Assembly (NCBI GenBank): GCA_038143535.1 | Contig: JAYQMD010000001.1 | Location: 1,178,001-1,242,000 of the forward strand | Length of the DNA: 64,000 nt | Origin: UBA7446 sp038143535 | Lineage (GTDB): Bacteria > Bacteroidota > Bacteroidia > Flavobacteriales > Flavobacteriaceae | Direction: 5' to 3' | Part shown: piece after piece, positions 16,578-26,252 of the stretch | Layout of the letters: every line of letters starts with the position of its first letter | Position numbering within the stretch: position 1 is the first letter of the stretch | The notes under the pieces: generated by a model | Seen by the model: only the letters and a program-made list of their open reading frames with translations | Databases searched by the model: none | What the model was told of the DNA's origin: nothing | Program-made: the position numbers and the translations under genes

Positions 16578-17063
16578 ATGAAAGTAGCCGTTATCATGGG
16601 AAGCAAAAGCGACCTCCCCGTAATGCAAGACGCCATTGACACCTTGGCCCTTTTTGAAATCGAAACACATGTTGATATAGTATCCGCACACAGAACTGCC
16701 GATAAGATGATGGCGTTTGGAAAAACGGCCCACGAAAACGGCACAGACGTAATCATTGCCGGCGCCGGAGGCGCAGCGCATTTGCCGGGAATGGTGGCTT
16801 CAATTAGCCCATTGCCCGTCATTGGTGTGCCTGTTAAATCTTCCAATTCAATTGACGGATGGGATTCTGTTTTATCCATACTGCAAATGCCGGGCGGCGT
16901 GCCTGTTGCTACCGTAGCATTAAACGGTGCAAAAAATGCTGCTTTATTGGCCTGCCAAATACTAGGTGTAAAAAATCCAGCTCTGCGCGAAGCCATGATT
17001 GCCTATAAAGCTTCTTTGGGCGAGAAAGTACATCAAAGCGCAAAAGACATCAACAAAAAGTAA
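16578..17063 (+). CDS. purE: 5-(carboxyamino)imidazole ribonucleotide mutase
   Basis: A 161-residue class I PurE that moves the carboxylate of N5-CAIR to give CAIR. Signature segments are MGSKSDLPVM, SAHRT (Ser36 to Thr40, holding the catalytic His38), AGAGGAAHLPGM and PVKSSNSIDGWDSVLSILQM. It begins one base after the purK stop, an obvious operon. Its last 14 bases overlap the end of the convergent UbiA-like gene. Confidence 0.97.
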   Translation: MKVAVIMGSKSDLPVMQDAIDTLALFEIETHVDIVSAHRTADKMMAFGKTAHENGTDVIIAGAGGAAHLPGMVASISPLPVIGVPVKSSNSIDGWDSVLSILQMPGGVPVATVALNGAKNAALLACQILGVKNPALREAMIAYKASLGEKVHQSAKDINKK

Positions 17064-17841
17064 CGGTCAAATAGCTTAAAGTCAACCACAACAACGGTAA
17101 CGCCTCAACCAATAAGGAAGTAATGTATTTTGGCTGAGGTGTTTTTACTTTAAAAATAAGTACTACTAACAAAACCAGCATTCCCATTTCAATCCAAGCT
17201 AACGGGATTGAAGTTGAAGTCTTAAAGGCCAAAATGATAGCTATCAAAATCAACACATACGACAGCAGCTTCACCGCTCTAACACCCAAAACTTGTGGTA
17301 GTGTTTTTAATCTTGGCGCATCTCTTTTAAGATCATGAATTTCCAGGGGTACAATCATGGCCAATACCCAGAGAATGGCTTTTGAGGCAACCAGAGCAAA
17401 AGGAACTGATGCCAAGTTATACAAACCAAAAGTAGCAAGGGTTGACCAGCACAAGGCCACAATAAATATCTTGAGTGTAGGTACATAGCGCAAACCCATA
17501 TGGGCGCCGAAAGGAAGTGCGTATAAGCTTGTTAGCATCCCTACAAAAACAAAAATCAGCCAGACGGTAGTTGTTTGCATAATAAGACCAAAAAAACCAA
17601 TTGCTAGTGCGCATAGTAGTGTGATGGCTTGGGACAAATTAATCCTTTGTTTTTCCACCAAGGCAGGCACAATGAAATGGAAATATTGATATGAAAACCA
17701 GCCAAATCCAAAAATAGCATACTGCAATGATGTGGGTAAATGAAATCCTTGTTGTATGGCAAACACACAGCAAAAAGACCATAGCGACAAGGCTACATGC
17801 AAGCTGGATTTAATGTAGGTGCGGAAGTTGATATGCTTCAT
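17050..17841 (-). CDS. UbiA-like polytopic membrane protein
   Basis: A 263-residue protein with about eight hydrophobic segments. The middle (SLYALPFGAHMGLRYVPTLK) and the loop EIHDLKRDAPRLKTLPQVLG, with Asp170 and Asp174, resemble the second conserved loop of UbiA prenyltransferases. The first aspartate-rich motif expected near residues 50-60 is missing: the matching place reads SYQYFHF where the family has an NDxxD-like sequence. It may be a UbiA-fold protein with changed or lost catalysis. I do not know its substrate. It is transcribed alone, converging on purE. Confidence 0.65.
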   Translation of the reverse strand: MKHINFRTYIKSSLHVALSLWSFCCVFAIQQGFHLPTSLQYAIFGFGWFSYQYFHFIVPALVEKQRINLSQAITLLCALAIGFFGLIMQTTTVWLIFVFVGMLTSLYALPFGAHMGLRYVPTLKIFIVALCWSTLATFGLYNLASVPFALVASKAILWVLAMIVPLEIHDLKRDAPRLKTLPQVLGVRAVKLLSYVLILIAIILAFKTSTSIPLAWIEMGMLVLLVVLIFKVKTPQPKYITSLLVEALPLLWLTLSYLTVTFC

Positions 17842-17850
17842 AAAGAATTA

Positions 17851-17858
17851 CAAAACTA
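17851..17858 (-). promoter_or_regulatory. -7 element TAGTTTTG of the UbiA-like gene
   Basis: TAnnTTTG match reading leftward, nine bases before the start codon; no clear -33 partner. Confidence 0.4.
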
Positions 17859-17926
17859 CCAAATGTGTTAATAAGGTTGCTGTTTATGGTTAACAACTTT
17901 AGGCTGAAATGGTTAGGTTTCGTTTT

Positions 17927-17954
17927 TTTGATTTTAATCAAAAAATTACCTTTG
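17927..17954 (+). promoter_or_regulatory. gcvP promoter
   Basis: TTTG at 17927-17930 and TACCTTTG at 17947-17954 with 16 bases between them, close to the Bacteroidota sigma-A pattern. It ends 23 bases before the gcvP ATG. The upstream in-frame ATG at 17909 would precede this promoter and is rejected. No glycine riboswitch was seen in the short leader. Confidence 0.7.
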
Positions 17955-17977
17955 AGAGGGTATTAAAACTGGTGTTC

Positions 17978-20841
17978 ATGGATACGCAAAACTTTACACT
18001 TCGTCACTTAGGTCCAAACGAAAAGGAGTTGGACAAAATGCTTTCGCTTATTGAAGCATCATCTCTTGAAGAATTGGTTACGCAGACCGTTCCTGAAGCC
18101 ATCAGGCTTCATGCGCCCATGTCCCTTCCAGAAGCCATGAGCGAACATAGCTTTTCGAAACACATTGCTGCCCTAGGGAAACACAACAAGTTATTTACCT
18201 CCTTTATTGGCTTGGGATATCACGAGGCCATATTACCGGGCGTAATCCAGCGAAACATATTGGAAAACCCGGGTTGGTATACGGCATACACTCCTTACCA
18301 AGCCGAAATTGCCCAAGGACGCATGGAGGCGCTGCTCAACTACCAAACCATGGTTGTGGAGCTCACAGGAATGGAACTTGCCAATGCTTCTCTTTTGGAT
18401 GAATCCACAGCTGCAGCCGAAGCGATGAGCCTACTGTTTGGTCAGCGCACAAGAACACAGAAAAAAGAACTTGCAAAACTGTTTTTTGTTGATGAAAATA
18501 CGTTACCGCAGACCAAATCCGTGCTAGAAACAAGATCAATTCCCGTAGGCATTAAACTTGTTTACGGCAGTTGTGATGATTTTATACCCACAGCCGACTA
18601 TTTTGGCGCTTTGGTGCAGTACCCAGGTGCTAATGGCGATATACCAAGCCTTAAAACTTTTATTGACAACGCTGCCCAAGCAGAAGTTAAGACAGCTGTT
18701 GCTGCTGATCTTATGAGTTTGGTGCTTTTGGAAGCGCCAGGAAGTTTGGGTGCTGATGTTGTAGTGGGAAGCACGCAGCGCTTTGGTATCCCACTAGGTT
18801 ACGGGGGCCACACGCAGCATACTTTGCAACTAAAACTGCCTACAAACGCAGTGTGCCGGGAAGAATTATTGGAGTTACGCAAGACAAATCTGGTAATAGA
18901 GCCTTGCGAATGGCCTTGCAAACACGCGAACAGCACATCAAAAGAGATAGGGCTACATCGAATATTTGTACTGCACAAGTACTCTTAGCTGTTATGGCAG
19001 GAATGTATGCTGTATACCACGGCCCCGAAGGATTAAAATCAATTGCGACACGCATCCACCGCCGTGCTTGCCAACTCAATCTAGCGTTGGAACAATTGGG
19101 TATACCCCAAAAAAACAAAGCTTTCTTTGACACACTTCACATTGAAGGGCCTGCCCAAGAAATACTGCGCTTGGCAGCTGCCAAAGGAATCAATCTGCGT
19201 CAGATCAACGCTAGTGAATTAAGCATCTCCTTTCATGAAGCGACAGAAGACCACCACATTCAAACCTTTATTGACATACTAGCAGAGGCAACAAAACAAT
19301 CGGCTGTTGATGTCAGTTTGATTGAAACAGACTGCCTGCCTGTTTCGCATAAACGATCAACCTCATTTTTAACAAACGAAGTATTTCACAGTTACCATAC
19401 CGAAACCAGCATGATGCGTTATATCAAATCCCTGGAGCGTAAAGACTTGGCGCTAAATCATTCCATGATCGCACTGGGTTCGTGCACCATGAAGCTCAAT
19501 GCTGCTACGGAAATGTTCGCATTAAGCGATCCGCAGTGGAACAACATACATCCATTTGCACCCGTAGACCAAGCGGCTGGTTATAGGCGCGTATTGCATG
19601 ACCTAGCTGACTATCTAACTGAAATCACAGGCTTTGGCGGCACCTCTTTGCAACCTAATTCTGGCGCACAAGGTGAATTTGCAGGGCTGATGGTCATCAG
19701 AGCTTATCATCTTGCCAACGACGATGCACATCGCAACATCTGTCTTATTCCAGCTTCTGCACATGGTACCAACCCAGCTTCTGCAGTAATGGCTGGCATG
19801 CAAGTCATTGTATTAGGGACTGACGAAAAAGGGAATATCGACCTTGACGACCTAAAGACCAAAGCAAATGAGCATGCCGATAATTTGGCAGCACTGATGA
19901 TTACCTACCCATCTACGCATGGCGTTTTTGAGTCGTCCATTAAAGAGATAACCGCTTATGTTCATAGCAAAGGAGGGCAAATATATATGGATGGTGCAAA
20001 TATGAATGCGCAGGTTGGCTTGACCAATCCGGCGGTTATTGGCGCAGACGTTTGTCACTTGAACCTCCACAAAACTTTTGCCATACCACACGGAGGCGGT
20101 GGTCCGGGTGTAGGTCCAATTTGTGTTGCCAAACACTTGGTGCCGTTTCTGCCTAATCACGCCATAATTCCAACAAGCGGCGAACAAGGAATAGCAGCAC
20201 TTTCTGCAGCACCCTATGGTTCAGCACTCGCTTGTCTAATTTCTTATGCCTACATACGCTTACTGGGGGCAGCAGGGCTAAAGAAAACCACAGAAGTAGC
20301 CATATTAAATGCCAATTACATTAAGGAACGCATTGCCAAGCACTACCCTGTTTTGTATAGCGGCGACAACAACCGAGCAGCACACGAGTTTATCATTGAT
20401 TGCCGTTCCTTCAAAGACAAAGGCATAGAAGTAATGGATATTGCCAAGCGTTTAATTGATTATGGTTTTCATGCACCAACGGTATCGTTTCCCGTTCCAG
20501 GCACCATGATGATTGAACCCACTGAAAGTGAAAACTTGGCTGAATTAGATCGTTTCTGTGAAGCATTTATTTCTATTCGCTATGAAATTGAGGCCAGTAC
20601 AAAAGAACAAACCAACAACTTATTGCGCAATGCACCGCATACCTTGACGCAGTTGACAACACACGAATGGGAACTGCCCTACACGAGAGAAGAGGCAGCA
20701 TATCCCTTGCAGTTTGTACGTGAAAATAAGTTTTGGCCAAGCGTTCAACGCGTCGACGAAGCTTATGGAGACAGAAACCTTATGTGTACCTGTGCACCCA
20801 TTGAAATGTATGCAGAAAAGCAGTTTACGGAAATCCAATAA
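17978..20841 (+). pseudogene. gcvP: Glycine dehydrogenase (decarboxylating), P protein, with one-base frameshift
   Basis: Two overlapping frames together encode a full-length GcvP of about 954 residues. The first frame (17978-18988) starts MDTQNFTLRHLGPNEKELD and keeps GcvP similarity to STQRFGIPLGYGG. It then turns to unrelated sequence in a run of five Gs at 18803-18807. Adding one base there restores GYGGPHAAYFATK and joins the second frame, which ends at 20841 and includes PGRIIGVTQDKSGNRALRMA, the PLP-lysine motif HLNLHKTFAIPHGGGGPG (lysine near residue 699) and SFPVPGTMMIEPTESE. The P protein decarboxylates glycine in the glycine cleavage system. The rest of the gene is undamaged, so a sequencing error or a very recent mutation is more likely than old decay. 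Confidence 0.9.
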
Positions 20842-20897
20842 TTTGCAGTAGGTAGCATTTATAAACACATCTTTTTTCTTCTAACCATATAGATTTC

Positions 20898-20905
20898 TAT
20901 ATTTG
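20898..20905 (+). promoter_or_regulatory. -7 element TATATTTG of the KAS III-like gene
   Basis: Exact TAnnTTTG match, 33 bases before the ATG at 20939; no strong -33 element. Confidence 0.55.
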
Positions 20906-20938
20906 AACATCAGAACACGACCACTACATTAATCGAAC

Positions 20939-21997
20939 ATGGCAATTCACATCACAGGCGTTGGAAGTTACATACCTTCACACAAAGAAAAAAACCAAGA
21001 TTTTTTAGCACACACATTTTTAGACGATAGCGGCAAACCGTTTGGTACTGATAATGGAGATATTATTGAAAAATTTAAGGCCATAACAGGCATTGAAGAA
21101 CGCCGTTATGCCAAACCACATCAAACCGCATCTGACCTTGCATTTTTGGCTGCTGAAAGGGCCATTGAAGACGCATCACTTGATCCTGAAACCTTAGACT
21201 ACATAATTGTAGCTCATAATTTTGGCGACATTCAACACGGTTGTATACAAACTGATATATTACCCTCCTTGGCCACAAGAGTAAAACATAACCTTCAGAT
21301 AAAAAATCCCAATTGTGTTGCGTATGATTTGATTTTTGGTTGCCCAGGCTGGGTGGAAGGTGTTATTCAAGCAAAAGCATTTATCAAATCTGGCATCGCA
21401 AAACGTTGCTTGGTAATTGGGGCAGATACTTTATCACGAATTGCCGATCAAAACGACAGAGATGCCATGATTTTTGCCGATGGTGCCGGAGCCACCATCA
21501 TTGAAGAAACCAAAGAAGCCGGCGGCGTATTGAGCCATAGCTCGCAGACCTATAGCACGGAAGAGGCGTTTTACCTCTTTTCTGGAAATTCAAACGACCC
21601 AAATGCTAAACCTGAGAACAAGTACATTAAAATGCTCGGCAGAAAAGTTTATGAATTTGCCATTAGCCATGTACCTCAAGCCATGAAAGACTGTTTTGAC
21701 CAAAGCGGAGAAGAACTTGGTTCTTTAAAGAAAATTTTTCTGCATCAAGCCAATGAAAAAATGGACGAAGCTATCGTCAAGAGGTTTTACCGTCTCTATC
21801 GTCAATCCATACCAGCAGACATACTGCCCATCAGCATTCATAAATTGGGCAATAGCTCGGTTGCTACCGTCCCTACCCTATTGGATTTGGTGAAGCGAAA
21901 TGAGCTTGATGGCCATCAAATAAACAAAGGAGATGTTGCCCTTTTTGCCAGTGTGGGTGCTGGTATGAACATCAATGCGTTTACATATAGATTTTAG
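20939..21997 (+). CDS. 3-oxoacyl-ACP synthase III-family protein
   Basis: A 352-residue thiolase-fold condensing enzyme. The KAS III triad is present: Cys135 in DLIFGCPGWVEGV, His269 in FLHQANEKM and Asn305 in HKLGNSSVATVPTLL. It differs from housekeeping FabH in length (FabH is near 320) and in an inserted loop around YLFSGNSNDPNAKPENKYI. It may start synthesis of a special fatty acid or polyketide-like lipid rather than bulk fatty acids; the family alone does not settle this. It appears to be a single-gene unit and shares its last four bases with the stop of the convergent phosphatase. Confidence 0.88.
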   Translation: MAIHITGVGSYIPSHKEKNQDFLAHTFLDDSGKPFGTDNGDIIEKFKAITGIEERRYAKPHQTASDLAFLAAERAIEDASLDPETLDYIIVAHNFGDIQHGCIQTDILPSLATRVKHNLQIKNPNCVAYDLIFGCPGWVEGVIQAKAFIKSGIAKRCLVIGADTLSRIADQNDRDAMIFADGAGATIIEETKEAGGVLSHSSQTYSTEEAFYLFSGNSNDPNAKPENKYIKMLGRKVYEFAISHVPQAMKDCFDQSGEELGSLKKIFLHQANEKMDEAIVKRFYRLYRQSIPADILPISIHKLGNSSVATVPTLLDLVKRNELDGHQINKGDVALFASVGAGMNINAFTYRF

Positions 21998-23625
21998 CGG
22001 CTTTTCAATGCCGCTCCAATGGGGGATCCGATAACACCTGTTGGATTGCTTACTTCTAACAACGCGCATATTGTTGGTGCGATATCCGAAATTTTTGTCC
22101 TTTTAAACGTACTCCCTTTTTGAATACCATTTCCATAAAGCAACAGCGGAACATGGGTGTCATAGATAAAGGCTGAGCCATGTGTGGTGCCATAAGCACG
22201 ATTGGCTATATAAGCTGGCAATAGCATGTACATTATATCACCAGAACGTTTGGGATTATATCCTTTTTGCAAGCGTTCCACAATTGGGTTGTCAGCATCC
22301 ATTTGAATAAGATTTGATGAGGCATAAGCAGCGGCAATACCATCTTGTTGCTGTATAAACGCAGTAGCAAAACGACTTATCACGTCAACATCTAGTCTTG
22401 CGGCAGAAATACGGTCATGGTCAAAATAAATTTCATTGTTCGACACATCAAGCACGATGTCTCGCACTCCAAAGGCATCAAACACCGCTTCCTTAAGCGC
22501 TTTCACAAAAGGCTTGTTGCTGAAATATCCTGCTGGTATTTTGTTGTCGATTAGATAATTAGGCACAGGAGCCACGCCGTGATCTGAAGTCAGGAAAACG
22601 GAATATGCGCCCTTACCCACTTGGGCGTCAAGAGCCTCAAAAAGTCTAGCAAGTTCTAAGTCCAAACGGATATAGGTGTCCTGTAATTCCTTGGCATTGG
22701 TGCCAAAAGCATGTCCTACATGGTCTGTTGATGAATACGAAATCATGAATACGTCTGCGTGGTCATCTATGCCTAAGTCCTCCCCTTTCATAGCTGCCAA
22801 TGCGAAATCTGTAACTAAGCTATTACCAAAAGGAGTGGCTTTCAGTATCTCGTATCCGCCATTATTAGGCGATAGGGCAGCCAAATCATAAGGGAATGTA
22901 GGCGTGTCCTTTCCTTTAGGTCGCTTTTCGTAGGGACTGTCATCTGGTCCTGTTTCCACATATTGAGAGATGGGATAATAGGTGTCCCAAGTGGTGAGGT
23001 ACGCATCAATTTTTCTAGAAGCATTAAAGTCTATTACCCATGAGGGTAGTGCATCCATATAAAAAGTACTGCTGATAAAGTTGCCCTCGTCTCCGCCTGA
23101 GAACCAATAGGCGCCATTGGCAGTATGGCCAATAGAGAGGATGGCACTACGGTCTTTTAAAGAAACGCTAACGGCCTTGCCATGCATTTGGGTTGCCAAT
23201 CTATTCTCGTCTGCAAATGTGGAAACCAAAAGTGCAGTAGGTGCCTTACCCCTAGTCTTTGCTGTTCCCAAGGACAAAAAGTTCTGGTCGTCTACACAGT
23301 AGCGCTCTTTTCGGCGTTGTTTGTCAAACCAATCATTACCAATAATGCCATTAATGGCAGGAGGGGTTCCTGTGGCTATACTCGCATGTCCAGGACCTGT
23401 TTTGGTTTGCTTGAAGTCGAAATGGTGGTTTTTTGCCACAAAACCTTCGTTGTAAAAACGTTTGAATCCTTGTTCGCCGAAGTGCGATTGGAATCGGTAT
23501 ATGTAGTCCATGCGCATTTGATCGACCACAATACCTACCACGAGCTTGGTATTGGCGCTGTCTTGTTTTGATGTACAGCCTATAAATAGGAAACCTAGTA
23601 TAAAATAAAGAGATTTGGTATTCAT
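21994..23625 (-). CDS. PafA-like alkaline phosphatase lipoprotein
   Basis: A 543-residue member of the type I phosphodiesterase/alkaline phosphatase superfamily. A lipobox (LFIGC, Cys17) predicts membrane anchoring. Visible active-site elements are the metal Asp35 (IVVDQMR), the likely nucleophile Thr76 in QTKTGPGHAS, the Lys157/Arg159 pair in SLKDRSAIL that marks PafA phosphomonoesterases, SSTDHVGHAFG, TSDHGVAP and the late metal histidine of TTHGSAF. PafA-type enzymes release phosphate from organic esters without needing high calcium and are common in marine Bacteroidota. The phosphomonoesterase call rests on the K-x-R pair, seen here directly and known from the Elizabethkingia enzyme. Confidence 0.9.
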   Translation of the reverse strand: MNTKSLYFILGFLFIGCTSKQDSANTKLVVGIVVDQMRMDYIYRFQSHFGEQGFKRFYNEGFVAKNHHFDFKQTKTGPGHASIATGTPPAINGIIGNDWFDKQRRKERYCVDDQNFLSLGTAKTRGKAPTALLVSTFADENRLATQMHGKAVSVSLKDRSAILSIGHTANGAYWFSGGDEGNFISSTFYMDALPSWVIDFNASRKIDAYLTTWDTYYPISQYVETGPDDSPYEKRPKGKDTPTFPYDLAALSPNNGGYEILKATPFGNSLVTDFALAAMKGEDLGIDDHADVFMISYSSTDHVGHAFGTNAKELQDTYIRLDLELARLFEALDAQVGKGAYSVFLTSDHGVAPVPNYLIDNKIPAGYFSNKPFVKALKEAVFDAFGVRDIVLDVSNNEIYFDHDRISAARLDVDVISRFATAFIQQQDGIAAAYASSNLIQMDADNPIVERLQKGYNPKRSGDIMYMLLPAYIANRAYGTTHGSAFIYDTHVPLLLYGNGIQKGSTFKRTKISDIAPTICALLEVSNPTGVIGSPIGAALKSR

Positions 23626-23701
23626 ATGTAATGTTTTTACAAATGTTAATTTTTATTTTAAGACTTAGGTTATAGTAACATTATTTTTTACATTCGTTTG
23701 A

Positions 23702-24439
23702 GTGAAAATACTGCATCACATCGGTGAATACATTTTAATGCTTAGGTTGGTTTTTATAAAGCCCACCAAGGGAAAAGTGATGCGAAAACTTATTTTTAAA
23801 GATATACAGGATCTAATTATCGGATCTTTAGGTATCGTAGCCTTTCTATCCTTTTTTGTAGGGGGTGTTGTGTCCATACAAACGGCGCTTAACATTGAAA
23901 GCCCACTTATACCAAAAAGTTTGGTTGGCTTTGCCACGCGTCAATCTGTTATACTGGAGTTTGCACCAACGTTTATGAGCATCATCTTGGCTGGGAAAGT
24001 AGGTTCGTTTATTACCTCAAGTATTGGTACCATGCGCGTGACCGAACAAATTGATGCATTAGAAGTTATGGGAATTAACTCAGTAAATTACCTGGTATTT
24101 CCAAAGATAATTTCCATGCTTTTGCTACCTATTGTGATAAATTTTTCCATGTTTTTAGGTATTCTTGGCGGTTATGCAGCTACCATATACGGTGGGCTTT
24201 CAAGTAGTGCTGATTTTATCGAAGGCATACAACTCGACTTTAGGCCCTACCATGTGGTATATGCCTTTATAAAAACGTTGGTGTTTGCCATGGTTCTGGC
24301 TACCATTCCCTCCTATCACGGATACTATATGAAGGGCGGCGCTTTGGAAGTAGGAAAAGCAGCAACGGTTGCCTTTGTATGGACATCGGTAGTCATCATC
24401 GTTCTTAATTATTTCATCACTCAATTATTACTTGCTTGA
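23702..24439 (+). CDS. mlaE: MlaE-family ABC transporter permease
   Basis: A 245-residue permease with about five membrane segments and MlaE-family landmarks: SFFVGGVVSIQTALN, the long FAPTFMSIILAGKVGSFI segment, IGTMRVTEQIDALEVMGIN and LVFPKIISMLLLPI. MlaE and MlaF form the inner-membrane engine that moves phospholipids between inner and outer membranes. The start is GTG at 23702; an internal ATG would remove the N-terminal amphipathic helix usual in this family. The stop overlaps the mlaF start (TGATG). No MlaD-type substrate-binding gene lies next to the pair; the next gene is on the other strand. Confidence 0.93.
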   Translation: MKILHHIGEYILMLRLVFIKPTKGKVMRKLIFKDIQDLIIGSLGIVAFLSFFVGGVVSIQTALNIESPLIPKSLVGFATRQSVILEFAPTFMSIILAGKVGSFITSSIGTMRVTEQIDALEVMGINSVNYLVFPKIISMLLLPIVINFSMFLGILGGYAATIYGGLSSSADFIEGIQLDFRPYHVVYAFIKTLVFAMVLATIPSYHGYYMKGGALEVGKAATVAFVWTSVVIIVLNYFITQLLLA

Positions 24440-25194
24440 TGATAACGCTAAACAATATCACGAAATCATTCGACGGCACGGAAGTGCTCAAAGGGATTAG
24501 CATGGCTTTTGAACCGGGAAAAACCAATCTTATCATCGGGCAAAGTGGTTCTGGAAAAACGGTGTTGCTTAAATGTCTGTTGGGTCTACACCAAATAGAT
24601 AGCGGAAAGATGCATTTTAACGATCAAGCCTTTGGCGAAATGGACGAGGAAGGAAGGCGAACATTACACAGGGAAATGGGTATGGTTTTTCAAGGAAGTG
24701 CACTATTCGACTCCATGACAGTTTTGGAAAACGTTATGTTTCCTATGCAAATGCTAACTGACAAAAATCAAGCTGAAATAAAAAGTGTTGCCGAAGCAGT
24801 TATTGAACGGGTAAACCTTGAAAATGCCAATAACAAGCTTCCGGCAGAACTGTCTGGTGGTATGCAAAAACGGGTTGCCATTGCCCGCGCTGTAGTCATG
24901 AAGCCTAAATACCTTTTTTGCGATGAGCCCAACTCGGGGTTAGACCCCAAAACAGCTATTGTAATTGACAACCTCATTAGAGAAATTACACAAGAAAATA
25001 ACATCACGACTGTCATTAATTCCCACGATATGAATTCTGTTATGGAAATTGGAGATGCCATTTTATTTTTAAAAGACGGTGTAAAGGCTTGGGAAGGCAG
25101 CAAAGACTTGATATTCAATACAGATAATGAAGCTGTTAACGACTTTGTATATTCTTCAAACCTCATGAAGAAAATAAAACAAGTGCATTGCTAA
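24439..25194 (+). CDS. mlaF: MlaF-type ABC transporter ATP-binding protein
   Basis: A 251-residue ATPase with Walker A GQSGSGKT (34-41), the Q-loop MVFQGSALFDSMTV that is typical of Mla-type ATPases, the signature LSGGMQKRVAIARA, Walker B YLFCDEPNSGLDP and the H-loop NSHD. It pairs with the MlaE permease to drive lipid transport. ATG at 24439 is preferred over a TTG one codon earlier because it overlaps the mlaE stop, as in other coupled pairs. A convergent gene ends eight bases beyond. Confidence 0.94.
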   Translation: MITLNNITKSFDGTEVLKGISMAFEPGKTNLIIGQSGSGKTVLLKCLLGLHQIDSGKMHFNDQAFGEMDEEGRRTLHREMGMVFQGSALFDSMTVLENVMFPMQMLTDKNQAEIKSVAEAVIERVNLENANNKLPAELSGGMQKRVAIARAVVMKPKYLFCDEPNSGLDPKTAIVIDNLIREITQENNITTVINSHDMNSVMEIGDAILFLKDGVKAWEGSKDLIFNTDNEAVNDFVYSSNLMKKIKQVHC

Positions 25195-25202
25195 AATGAC
25201 AC

Positions 25203-26252
25203 TTAGTCTTTAGAAAATATAATCAGCTTTGTATCCTTAAGTTTATCATAAGCTAATAATTCCTGCTCCAACACACGCATCGTAGTAGAGTCTATTTGAA
25301 CCAGCCCTAATGGATTAATAAGCAGTTGGCTTTCCGCCTTTCTGTTGTACTGAATTGTTGCTGATGACACTAGATAATCGCCGTAAGACAATGACGAGAC
25401 ATGGGTGTCAAAATAGGCATTTGCTTGTTTTCTAAAAGCATTTTCCCCCAAAGCATAGACAAAAGTAATCCCAGCAGGTATCATTACCAACACAGCAAAA
25501 AAGCTTACTACACGAACCACAAACCGACGTCTTTTGGAATCGGCATAATGAATCATGGGAAAGCGCAACAGTTTTACAACTACAAAAGAAGCAAAGGCTA
25601 TAAAAGTAGCGTTAATTAAAAAGAGATATAACGCACCAAGTGCATAGCTAAGATTACCCACAGCTATACCATAGCCGATGGTACACAAGGGAGGCATAAG
25701 TGCCGTAGCAATTGCAACACCAAAAATAACAGAAGCTATGGTTCCCTTTTTAGTACGTGCAATGGCCAGTGCCGCACCGCCAAAAAAGGCAATAAAAACA
25801 TCTCGTATATCGGGCCGGGTACGTGCCAAAAGTTCTGATGATTCTTGCTGTAGCGGAAAAAACAAGAAAAACACCGTAGCGGTCACGGCGCTAAGCAGCA
25901 CCATAACAATAAAATTTTGTGTGGCTGATTTGATCATGTCCAAATCATTAATGGCTAATCCAACACCAGTGCCCAGCACGGGGCCCATAAGTGGTGCAAT
26001 AAGCATGGCACCTATAACGACAGCAGTAGCGTCCGTATTCAAACCAATACAAGCAATAAAAATTGAACAAATCAATACCCAAGCAGTGGCACCTCTAAAG
26101 GGAATGTCTTGGCGCACGGCTTCTAAGGTTGCGGCATAGTCTGTATCCTTACTGATATCAAAAAGCTGTACCAAATAGCCAAGTCTAAACGTTAAGCCTT
26201 GCTTTTTTGGCGCATCTTGAGGATTATCGGAAAAATCAAATTTTGACTCCAT
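25203..26252 (-). CDS. DUF389-family membrane protein
   Basis: A 349-residue protein with a soluble N-terminus, about six membrane segments and a soluble C-terminal 80 residues. The conserved DUF389 core reads IGLNTDATAVVIGAMLIAPLMGP, followed by AFFGGAALAIARTKKGTIASVI and GVAIATALMPPLCTIGYG. The biochemical function of this family is unknown to me. It is the last gene of the pdhA operon, beginning one base into the stop of the SprT-like gene (TAATG). Confidence 0.88.
   Translation of the reverse strand: MESKFDFSDNPQDAPKKQGLTFRLGYLVQLFDISKDTDYAATLEAVRQDIPFRGATAWVLICSIFIACIGLNTDATAVVIGAMLIAPLMGPVLGTGVGLAINDLDMIKSATQNFIVMVLLSAVTATVFFLFFPLQQESSELLARTRPDIRDVFIAFFGGAALAIARTKKGTIASVIFGVAIATALMPPLCTIGYGIAVGNLSYALGALYLFLINATFIAFASFVVVKLLRFPMIHYADSKRRRFVVRVVSFFAVLVMIPAGITFVYALGENAFRKQANAYFDTHVSSLSYGDYLVSSATIQYNRKAESQLLINPLGLVQIDSTTMRVLEQELLAYDKLKDTKLIIFSKD

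Noticed and set aside
17859..17977. Glycine riboswitch ahead of gcvP
   Set aside because: The region from the promoter to the start is only 23 bases and no tandem aptamer structure is visible.
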